The notes under the pieces were generated by a model. That model was not told the DNA's origin, searched no databases, and saw only the letters and a program-made list of their open reading frames with translations. This document shows positions 13,601 through 25,600 of a stretch of 64,000 nucleotides of DNA, one piece after another. The DNA lies in contig OZ022512.1 of NCBI GenBank assembly GCA_963989385.1, positions 27,859,899 through 27,923,898 on the forward strand. The letters run 5' to 3'. The translations under genes and the position numbers were made by a program. The DNA is from Ctena decussata. Its lineage: Eukaryota; Mollusca; Bivalvia; Lucinida; Lucinidae. Every line of letters starts with the position of its first letter. Positions within the stretch are counted from its first letter, which is position 1.

Positions 13601-16600
13601 TGATAAGGATCTAATCAAAAACCTTGATTGCAGCACCCTGAAAGTCAAACTTGCTCGAGATATTGTCATGCCCTACATTTGTATGAATTTATTTTAGAAT
13701 CCGTTGAGAAATGTAGGTGCTAGAGCGATGACAAAGTTTTTCTAAAAATAGCCACAGTGACCTTGACCTTGGGCACAGCATCCTGAAAGTCGAACTTGCT
13801 TGAGATATTGTCATACCCTACATTTGTGTCAAGTAATTTCAAAATCCATGGAGAAATGAAGGTGCTAGGGCGATGACAAAGTTTTTCTAAAATTAGCCAC
13901 AGTGACCTTGACCTTGGGCACTGCACCCTGAAAGTCGAACTTGCTCGAGATATTGTCATGCCCTACATTTGTGTGAATTTATTTTAAAATCAATTAAGAA
14001 ATGTAGGTGCTAGAGCGCTGACAAAGTTTTTCTAAAAATAGCCACAGCGACCTTGACCTTGGGCGCAGCACCCTGGAAGTCAAACTTACTTGAGATATTG
14101 TCATACCCTACATTTGTGTCAAGTTATTTCAAAATCCATGGTGAAATGAAGGTGCTAGGGCGATGACAAAGTTTTTTCTAAAAATAGCCACATTGACCTT
14201 GACCTTGTGTGCAGCACCCTGAAAGTCAAACTTGCTCGAGATATTGTCATGCCCAACATTTGTGTGAAGTTATTTTAAAATCCATGGAGAAATGTAGGTG
14301 CTAGAGCGACGACAAAGATTTTGTAAAAATAGCCAGTGACCTTGACCTTGGGCACAGCACCCTGAAAGTCAAACTTGCTCGAGATATTGTCATGCCCTAC
14401 ATTTGTGTGAAGTTATTTTAAAATCCATTGGGAAATGTAGGTGCTAGAGCGCTGACAAAGTTTTTCTAAAAATAGCCACAGTGACCTTGATCTTGGGTGC
14501 AGCATCCTGAAAGTCGAACTTGCTCGAGATATTGTCACGCCCTACATTTGTGTGAAGTTATTTTAAAATCCGTTGAGAAATGTAGGCAATAGAGCGATGA
14601 CAAAGTTTTTCTAAAAATATGTGATGACGTTGTTTTCTCCATTATAACACTATGGGATTTTTTTCAAACGCTCAGGGGCAGCTAACTCCGTAGTCTGTGC
14701 TCGAATCCGGCCAAATTTCGAACTCATCCAAGCTCTTATGTATGTCATCATTACCTGCAGGTATGATAAGGATCTAAGCAAAAACAATTGAGAAAACGTG
14801 ATGACGCCATTTTCCCCATTATAACCCTATGGGATTTTTTTCAAACGCTCAAGGGCAGCTAACTCCGTAGTCTGTGCTCGAATCCGGCCAAATTTCGAAC
14901 TCATCCAAGCTCTTGTGTATGTCATCATTACCTGCAAGTATGATAAGGATCTAATCAAAAACAGTCGAGAAAACGTGATGACGCCGTTTTCCCCATTATA
15001 ACCCTATGGGGGCTATCTGCAGCCATGGAAACCAGAGTTCTGAGCTGATCGGCACCAAAACCTAATGCAGCCTTTCCCCCACCCAAATGATGCTTCAGAT
15101 AAAATTTGATTGCGATCGGCCCACTGGTCTCTGAGATATTTATGTTTGAAAGTGTTGACGCACCCACGCACCCACCCACGCACCCACGGACGACGGCTCG
15201 ACTCCCATCCTATAAGCTCACCTCTGAGCCTTCGGCTCAGGTGAGCTAAAAATAAGTCTGTTAAGTAATTTAAGTGTCAACTACTGTTGACTCACATTGA
15301 CTCAAACACGGTAATTTCAAAGTTCCCTCTGATATTAAAGAATATAAATTGGATACATTTCCTATTTTTCCTTACATTTCAACTCTTGTTATCACAAACT
15401 ACTAGTATCTCAAAATAAATTTTCTAGGACCAGACAATTTACTTTGAGATATCAGTAGTCTGAGATGAACTTTGACTTTGAGATATCGGGAGTTGACTGT
15501 ATAATAAACTTGTGTACCTGTCACATGATGTCTAAAATTAAACATAAATGACATCACTTGATGCCATTATACATCTTGATCCTGAATTGTACTCATTATG
15601 ATTAGACCAAAGAATTATAGCAGTTTGAAACTGCCATAGGTTTTGTCACACAATGTTGTTATTGCTATTTGACCAATCGTGCTTATTTAACAATGTTTAA
15701 CGATGCCAAATTTACTGGGTACAAAACTATAACAGGCACATTACCTCATTGTGTTTTGCGTTGTGCATGCACATGTACAGCTTTGCCTGTTTGATAAAGC
15801 AGATGCCAGCATCTAAGTTAAGTGACACTACATTGCTGATGGCCATCCTGATGTCACTTTCTCCAGCTCAGGGCAGACTGGGTGCCGCTGTCCTGGTCTA
15901 CAGGATTCAAGAAATAGATAGGACATGTGCAGCCAATAGGAGTTGAATCCAGGAGTTTTGTCACACATAGCTAACATAACAAACTATTGTTATCATCAGA
16001 GCTCTAGATAAGAGGGAATATGTGATGATAAATGGGGGATAATTTTTCTTATTTCTCATTGAAAGCATATGTTGTGACCCCTCATCTGAACTGTCTCGCC
16101 GAGACCTATGTTGTGACCGCTCATCTGAACCGTCTCATCGAGACGGTTCAGATCCGATGAGACGGTTCAAATGAGGGGTCACAACATACATTTTTATGCA
16201 CAATAAACAAAAATTATCTCTAATTATCACCAAATACTCCTCCTTGTCTAGGACTCTGTAATATCACCATGACAGTAAGAATGGGCAACTTCACCTGCTA
16301 GCTAGAGATGATGGCTCTATATGCCATATAAGGATGCATGCCTGACAGCCAACTGCCAACACTGATGAAGAGTGGGGTCTGAAATTCAAAACAGATTATA
16401 GTTTAGTACACCTTTGTTTAGAGTGTATGGATATGCTTTAAAAAGGAGTAGTGTAAGTTAGAAAGCTGTCATCTCGGCTAAACAACAGAGGTCAGTCTAA
16501 CAAAAGACATATAAATTCCTGGTATTTGAATCCTTTCTCAACAGAAAATATTCTTAGAATGAGTATTCATTCAAATTAACATGTTTCCTGAAAGATTTCA

Positions 16601-19600
16601 TGAATTTATTACTCATGGTATCCATAATCAAATATGTTTTGAAGAAATGGTGTGATCTGAAACAACCTTGGAATATTTCCAATAGAAAAAATGTATCACA
16701 ACTGCTTTGCAGTTTCCTTCATTAGAACAAATAATTACTGTATTTATCCTATTAAAAGCCTCCTGGGCATTGCATTTTTCTATAGGGGGGGCGTTATTTA
16801 GAGCCAAAAGCGAAGTAAATTAGCCACTGCCAAATACATGTACTGCTCATAAACAGTATTAAGATGAATGGGTATACTTGCAGAGAAAGCAACCCAACCT
16901 TTCGGGCCTCTCTTCTCTACAGGGATTAATTCTTAAAGGAAAGAATTTGCTCCTCTAGGAGCAAATTCTTTCTTTTAAAAGTTGACCCCATTTCAAAGAG
17001 CTACCTCACCCAGAGAAGCAAACTGGAATTCCTGCAAGTTAATACAACATTATTTTCGGAAAATAGGCAGGGGGCGTTTAATAGAGCAGAGGGGCTTATT
17101 AGGATTAATATGGTATTCATGGAAGGCAGTCTCTAATCTGTCTGCACATGGCACACAACAGAGCTAAACCAAAAAACTTTATGGAAATTTACGCCACTGA
17201 CATCAACGCTACCGAAAAAGCAATACCTATGTCTCGCTTCTGCTAGTCACAAGCAAGACAAAAATCCTTTTCTTTTTCTTTTTTTTCCCTTTTTTTGGTA
17301 CAAGCAATTAAATGGACAATTTTACCCCACTAATCCTAATAAATGCTCCTGCTTTAACAAACGCTCCCTGCCTCTTTTCCGAAAATAATGTTATACTAAA
17401 TTGCATGTACAGTCAAACCTGTCTTAAGGGGTCACTGTATTAAGGGATCACCTGTCTTCAGCAACCACTTTTTGGGGGTCCCTTAGACCAGAATACAGTG
17501 CAATGAACTTGTATTAAGGGGCACCTGTCTTAAGCAGCCAATTTTTGTGGGTCCCATGGGGTGACCCTTTAAGACAGGTTTGACTGTATTCCTGTTTGCT
17601 TCTCAGGATAAGGTGGCTCTCTGAAATGGAGTCTACTCTTAAAGGAAAGAATTTGCTCCTGAGTTGAATCCTAGTAAGAAGAGAGGCAAAATAGTAGAGT
17701 TGCAAGGTATAACCATCATTTTTATATTGCTTATAAAGAGGTATTTTGGCCGTACTTTAGGCTCTAAATATCTCCCATGCCACCTTTCACAAAATGCATC
17801 GCCCCCAGGAAATTCGATAGGATTCATACAGTATATGTTTCTTTGATAGATTACAGAAGAAATAAAGCCAACTTACTGCCAGGCTAAAGTGGCAACATTT
17901 TTCTGTAACTTGTGTTTGAGAATGGGCACCAGCTCACTGTTGTGAGAGTGAATTCTGACAGAGTCATCCTGTATGGCATACGCAAACTTCACTGTGTGAG
18001 GATGCCAGGCAAACGCTTTCACTGGACTGTTTGACCTGATCATAGACATAAGCTTCAGATTAGTGAAACTTGCACATAAAAAATGGTTTCTTCTACAGTC
18101 AACTCTCGATATCTACACTGATATCTCAAAGTACCCTCTTATATCAAAGAATATGGTTTGGAAATATTTCTTGTTTTTTTGTTTTTTTTTTGGGGGTGGG
18201 GGGGGGGGGGGAATTACATTTCAGGTCTGGATATCTCAAAGTAAATTTTCTGGGACCTGGGGCCGTATTCATAAAGCCACTTAAGTCGTCGCTATGCAGT
18301 TGCTACGGCTAAATATCTATAAAGGAGATTCCCTACAACTATGAAATTTGCTCTGAGGAACAGTCTTAGACTGTTCCTCCAGAGCAAATTTCATAGTTGT
18401 AGGGAATCTCCTTCAAAGAAATTTAGCCTTAGCAACAGCAAAGCAACCACTTAAGTCGTTTTATAAATACGGCCCCAGTAGTCTGAGATGAATTTCTACT
18501 TTGAGAGTTGCCTGTATTTATTTTCGTTTGTGCTAAGGTATTCAAAGCATTGCTAGCTATATATAAACTTGTTAAGAGAGAGACTTATCAATATTTTTAG
18601 CAAAATGAAAATCCAATATGCTGATATTTATACTGAAAAATATGAGCTGCAGTGCAAAAGCTTTTTTTCCAATATTCAAAGAATACAGAACATGTCTAAC
18701 TTTTAATGTCACTTTAAGTAAAGACTTTGTTAATTTTTTTTCAACAACTAGGCCCCACTACAATTTGGATGAGGTCACTAACAGTGTTAGCCCAAACTAT
18801 TTACCCAAGTACAGTATAAGGTAAATCCATGAAATAGTGCTAGAAATATGAGGCAAAATCACTGGACCATAAATTGGTCACTGAAGAAGTGAGCTATACA
18901 AAACAGGTGAATACTTTTGCTAAAGCCCACAAAGGCACCCCCACATGCTCACACAAATGCTAAGGGAGGGCATTGCATAAGCACTACTTTGCTTCACCAA
19001 GTTGTGTTAAAAACTTGCAAAACACTGAAAAATTCTAAAAGTTGTGATACAAAATTTGAAAAACACTGAAAAATTGTATACGAGGTGTTTGGTTAGCCTA
19101 GTCAAAATATACTCACCATTCCGGTATAGGAGAAAACTTTGAAACAATGTCTTCATTTGACAACTGCAAAGAAACAAGAAACATGTAAACAATTTCAAAA
19201 TCAACTTTGTAATAGTTATTGTAAATTATGACATATTTTCAAAACTGTGCATTGGCAATATTACTATACATGTACCATATTTATTCAGTTATAAGATGGG
19301 ATTTTATCCTTCCAAAATTACCGCAAATATGTAAATCCATCTTGTGTATTTCAGCTGTAGAATGGGTTTACTTCCTCCAAAACAATCCCAAAAATCTAGA
19401 TCTGGCTTACAAGCCAGACCTAGATTTTTTGCATTGTTTTGGAAGATAAGATGGATCTACATATTTGGGATTGTTTTGGAAGAGAAAAAAACCCATCTAT
19501 GATGTATTTCACTTTTCCTAGCATAGTTTCACAATAAACTGCTGTGAAACTAATAAACCTTTTACACATGGTAGTTTCCATCCAGTGAGGCTAAGCAACA

Positions 19601-22600
19601 GAATGTGCTAGAGGTTTCTTGTACACTTGTGGCCATATGTGCAGTATGTTCTTACAGCCAACTGCTCTGTCTTGGGCACAGCAGACAAATGGAGGGGCCC
19701 AATCCTCTGCTACTTTCTCTCATTTGAATCGATCACACATTCACAGCTAGTCAACAGAGAGTGTTTCAGCTATGGGGCTTGTGGGGCCTGAACCTGTGAT
19801 CTGCTGAACCACAAACAAGTTCTCTGACCACTTGATTGCAGGGCTACAGTGATTACAAGAAAATGATACAATTCTAATATGGTTCAAAATAATTTGTTGA
19901 CTCTGATAACTCTGATCAAGAAATTAAAGACTTTTCCATTTAACTACAATGATACGCTTTTATATCAAAATAAGCTGTAACTTCATTTTTGACAAGACCT
20001 GTCAGCGAGACAGGATAGCTTGCCTGACAGCGCCTTGCCCATCACCTAAAAACCTTTAACGTAAAACTTTAACATTTTGCTGACGCCGCCACCGCCGGGG
20101 GTAGTGCAATAGCTCTTCCTGTACATTCGTACAGGCTAGCTAAAAATGGAAATCAGACAGAATGCTTATTATTATTGATATTTACTATGTTTCACATGAA
20201 GAGAGAAGTTTATGCAAACTGTAAAGATGCAGATCAGACTGCATCTTATGTTTCGAACTAGTTATAATAATCATCATACATGTGATGAACTCCCGATGAC
20301 CATGTGGGAGATTTGGATTTCATTTCAGGGAGATTGAGTTCTCCATCAGGGAGACTTTTTGACGGCAACTTTGATGCGTCGTTTCACCTACTTTACTGTA
20401 TTTTTTTCTTATTTTATTGTTATCTTACCTTAGTTGTTTACCGTGGACGTTAAGCATCAAATCAACCAACCAACCAAATCTTATTTTAAAACAGAACATG
20501 AACTATAGCATAGTTTGTTTAGTTTACTTTTGAGTTACTCCCCCCAGCCCCTCCCCCCTAAAAACCCCCCAAGAAACTCCTTTCTTTAATTATTATAATT
20601 ATTCATTTATTATTATATTACTGTTATTTATATCATTATTTTGGTATCTGTCTGGCACAGAATCTAGCTTTTTCAAAAGGGTATACTTGAGAGTTCATAC
20701 CGATTTGCCTCCCTTGAAATTTCTATTTTCAGTTTATCTACTTATCTTCTTTCATAAACAAATAAGTTTTGTTTAAAGGTATTCAGAGTTGTAAAAACTA
20801 ATAAAAATGTATACAACTATGTTCAAATTCTGTTTTTGACACAAACTACACCCATGCACAAGACAGAAATATCAAAACTTTCATGGGTCACTTTTACACC
20901 ATTAATGATCAAAGTTTCGGCCATATATAATATAATAATTTGCACTTCGGGGAAAAAGTACCTTACGGAGTGTGCGACAAGTTAAGATACCGATCAGCCT
21001 GCACCTCTGTGCAGTCTAAACAGAGTCTTGCATCTATTGTCTATGCGTCTAAGGGAATCCAGGCAGTGAAAACCAGTCTCCGTCTGTACTGCGCATGTTT
21101 ATTATGTGTAGTTGTGAAACAGGGCTATCTGCTTCTTTTCACGTGACATATCCTCTTTAACACATTCGTCGGTAAATACAGCTCTGTGTTTTCACGGGTC
21201 AGTGAGTTTATTAGTGACCTGAATAATGGGATTAATGTCAACAGACATGATGTGTTTATTGCACAGTCAAAACAATATTTGATGCTGTGAATACACATGT
21301 GGATCTCCTTACTGGCAGTGAAAAAGGGCATGGCGTTGGAAAAGGGGTATCAGAAAAAACTTATGAAGGGAAAACTCAGCATCCGGGAGATTCTGAAGAC
21401 TTTCCGGGAGCGCGGGAGATGGGCTTCATTTCCGGGAGTCTCCCGGATGATCCGGGAGACATCACATGTATGAATCATGGTACTTACTACTAGGTGTGGG
21501 AAGAATGAGCCATGCAGTGAATTAAACCATCTTGTTAGAAACAGAAGTCTTTTCGATGTACTTGCTATCCAGGGTGGCACTAACAAATGAAATAAAATAT
21601 ATCTGTTAAATGCATACAATATTGTACAGCTAAACCATTAATCCAATCAGCCTTCTGGGTACAGCTGAATTATTATCATTGCTTTGTCTAAGTCAGGTTT
21701 ATCTGACCAGGGACCTGTTGTTAAAAAATAACGACATTAATAGTTAACATTTGTTAAAATTCACACCCGTTGTTGGTTGTTTATTCTGTTTTTATTCCTA
21801 TCCTTCGAATTTCAAAAGTTAATATCTCAAATATGCCAATATTTCTGTTGATTGATTGATTGATCTGTTGCTTTACGTCCACGGTAAACAGCTATGGTCA
21901 TGTCGGGTTGGTCAATTAACCTAACCACACTATTCCTGGGCAGGCTTAGACCTCCTAAGGGGTTAACCAGTACTAAGTGCACATACTTTTGCCAGTAACT
22001 GACAACTGCCCTTCTTGAATCAGCGGAAGGAGAAATGAAAGTATGTGGCCATGTCTGTGTACTTGGTAACAAAATCTTAAAACACTTAATGAGTTGATCT
22101 CTTAACGAGCTCGATAAACTAGCGATGCTTTGAACAAATGGGCCCATCAATGCATGCACAGGTTTGGCTAGCTGCAAAAATTATCTTATAAGTGCCAAAC
22201 AAGCTCCATTATACTTAACTTGAGCCAGTAGAGTACTAATGTGGTTAGGAAAACAGTGATTGGAAATCTTTATGATGGCTGGATGGCTGGATGACTTGCG
22301 ATTTTACGTTCTTTTCAACAGTATTTCAGTCATATCTCGACGAAGAGAGGGTAATAATGAAAGGCTGAGTGCAATGAAACACCATTTACGGTATGGAAGA
22401 TTCTCGTCTCAAGAGGGACTCAAATCTGGGTCCAGTAGATCAGTAGGCCAGTGCTTAACTTACTGAGCTACCAGGGCTCTTCAAATCTTCACAAAGCTCC
22501 TCTTAAGGTAAATAGGGAAAGTTTCAAAAGAAGCAACTTTTTTGCTATTGAGGCCAAACAGAATAGGTGTCAAAGGTAATTTCGTCTTCCTCTACACTCA

Positions 22601-25600
22601 AACCGTGAGAGAAAAGAATTCAGACCCTGGGCGGCTGAACTTGAGAGCAGTCTGATCTACCCTTACTGCTCATTCACAATTGGCAAACCTTGTATGATTA
22701 TGTTACTCTTCATCAAAGATGAGGAGAAATGCAAGCATAAGAAGTTTGCTTTTAACAATCTCTAACAGAACTTAGGAAATACAGAGCTACCGATAAGAAG
22801 GTGTAGCAGAGATAATTCAGAGATTTTTTTTCTGATTTCTCCATGAAAAAATACTTTGTGGCCCCTCATTAGAACCATCTCAGTGAGACGGTTCTAATGA
22901 GGGGGTCACAATGTATATTTTTATGGAAAAATAAGGAAAATTAACCCAAATTATCACTGTTACCCCTTCTTATCTGGGGCTCTGAATATATAACAGACAG
23001 TGTACCTTCTTCAGAGCTGTTGACAATCTCCTCTAATGCTCCAGATAGCCCCATCTCATACCATGCATGGTACGCCCTCTTAGACACAGTCTCATCATGA
23101 GGTAAAAATGCTGACTTGGCATTCTCTCTCTGTGTTAGACTTCTTGTTGATTCTTTTGTGATAGTGACTTCTGGATAACCTGGAAACTAATAAAAAGAAA
23201 GGAAGTTTTAATAGTTGCCTAACGGCCACAAGACAGTAAATAACTAAGCTATGATAAGAATAAAGTGAGCCATCTAAATATTTACAGTATCTATTTGGCT
23301 ATAAGGTAGGGTTTTTCCTCCTTACAAAATGACCTGAAACATGTAAATCAAAGGTACGAATTCTGCTGTAAAGTGTTCGGTGCTGTTTAATTTATTGTTC
23401 TCATTTTAACCCTTTTATAATAAAAATAGAAAATAGGTAAAAATAATTGTTAAATGTTTTTCGTATAATTTGCTTAGTCTGTTGTAACCCATCTGTTGGT
23501 CTAAATTATTTAGTTCAATTAAGATAGCTGAGTTGCCACCTATTTGGGAAAGAGCTGCTGACTCGGCTTATCACTTGTAATTTATTGTTTGATGGGATGT
23601 CTTTGTCAATCTTTCCCTTTGATGTTGGGGATACACGGGTGGTAAACATTGGAACGAGCTCCAAAAGGAGGTATCCGTATTTTGTTCCAACGGCACATCC
23701 GGGAACGTTAGAGATCGCTCCAAAGGACAAAAACGGGTAAACAAAGGTAAGTGTCAGTGGCTTTTATGAAAAAATTCGAAGTATTAAGCGACAGATGGTT
23801 AATTATCGCGATGTTGTTGCGTGTAGAAATAGTTTCTGTGTGTGTGTGGTCCGAAAATTCGGTTGAAATCGAAATAGTTTCCACATGAATCCCACAACCG
23901 AGTCGAACACGAAGTTGGTTTTCCCCCAGCTTCTTGTCAACAAAGAGACCTCTGTGCATAATTTATCGTTTTACACAAAAAATACAGGCCTGGTACGCTA
24001 GTCCTGGTTGAACAAGCACTCTATATCACCTCTCAGGTCAAAACAAGACAATCATGAGAATTATTTAAACAAATGATGGAGAAAATACGATTGGAGATCG
24101 TTCCAGCGGCCGGAGCTCGTTCCAAACTGAATGAGATCGTTCCCAGGGCTATCTTTTATGATTTGATGAAATCAACAAATAGCAGATTACTCCGCTCTTG
24201 AGTACTTCTTATTTTGTGATTTTTGTTTGTAGACAATCCCTAGTCACTTGATGTCTTCCAGAGGCTGCCTTATTTCATTATGACTTTGACTCTCTCGGTT
24301 TTCTTTTGAATATTTTTATATCCAATAACCGAAAATAATGCATTCATTTTTCAACTGTATAAAGAAAGTTCGTTCCACATTTTAAACTAGATGATGAAAA
24401 TCTGCCATGACCCGGCCTGTTGTTTCCTGTGATACTTGATTGCATGGTATAGTAGTGTCTAGCATCGATTGCCATCAAAATTTTGTAGTTTCTTTGTGTA
24501 CTGCCCGATAAACGATCCTTTAAAATTGATGATTTCGTACTATTGTGACAGTTATATTTTAATCGTTCTTTTCAGCCTTGCTTTTTATATGTGCCCCAAA
24601 TTTCTATATAAATTGAATAGAAAGTCTATCGAATTTTCTCAACCAACAGTTAAGGCTAAGGGACCGGTTTTTGAAAATTAACAACGCCGTTAGTGAACAT
24701 TTCGTTTAAATTCAAAATTTAAAGATTACAAATACACTGTTTCTATGTTGTTAAAATGTGGGATTCTTCTGCACTGCAAGAGATTCTAACATTTTTCCAG
24801 CAAAAATAACTGTGTTTGATCATGTAGTCGGCATACACTTAACAAGTTGACCTCTTAACGACGTCGTTAGGCTATTGATGGTTTGAACAACCAGCCCCTG
24901 ATCACGTTGGTCATTGCGTGGCAATGGTTGTTTGTCGTATATGTTCCTTTTGAACATTTTGTCACACACGGTACATTGATAAGTTTTACATGTACTGATC
25001 GTATACCTACTTGTTAAAGTAGTAGGTTCATTCTGACTTGTGGGCGCCATTTCAATAAGAGATCTTAGAAATTATCTGAAAATAAAATATAGACCTATAA
25101 CATATGACTACAACATAGATATACTGTATGGAAGACCCAAGGAGTGTCATAGTGAAATAAGCAGCCTCTAGAAGACATCAAGTGACTAGGGATTGTTTAC
25201 AAACAAAAATCACAAAATGAGAAGTACTCAAGAGCGGAGTAATCTGCTATTTGTTGATTTTATTAAATTATAAAAGATAGCCCTGGGAACGATCTCATTC
25301 AGTTTGGAACGAGCTCCGGCCGCTGCAACGATCTCCAATCGTATTTTCTCCATCATTTGTTTAAATAATTCTCATGGTTGTCTTATTTTGACCTGAGAGG
25401 TGATATAGAGAGTGCTTGTTCAACCAGGACTAGCGTACCATGCCTGTATTTTTTGTGTAAAACGATAAATTATGCACAGAGGTCTCTTTGTTGACAAAAC
25501 GCTGGAGGAAAACCAACTTCGTGTTCGACTCGGTTGTGGGATTCATGTGGAAACTATTTCGATTTCAACCGAATTTTCGGACCACACACACACAGAAACT

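Larger units (their letters stand above)
12743..15249 (+). mobile_element. Helitron-like element 1 with tandem-repeat core
   Basis: At the 5' end a short hairpin (GCCCAAAGGGC) is followed by GCTCACCTGAG. At the 3' end the hairpin CTGAGCCTTCGGCTCAG is followed by GTGAGCTAA. Hairpin plus CTAA is the 3' signature of Helitron-type elements, and the GCTCACCTGAG/CTCAGGTGAGC pair forms a subterminal inverted repeat. The core holds two tandem arrays and, before the 3' end, runs of CACCCACG. No protein is encoded. It fills aladin intron 7. Confidence 0.7.

Noticed and set aside
13487..13959. Repeated minus-strand frames starting MTISRAS
   Set aside because: They are shadows of the 145-bp tandem unit and recur with its period.
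15749..15946. Plus-strand open frame of 65 codons
   Set aside because: No recognisable motif, lies in an aladin intron on the other strand, with no splice context.
23708..23959. 83-aa open frame, present again at 25472-25723
   Set aside because: It is the same arm of an inverted repeat read twice; no domain similarity, and the open frame is most likely incidental.
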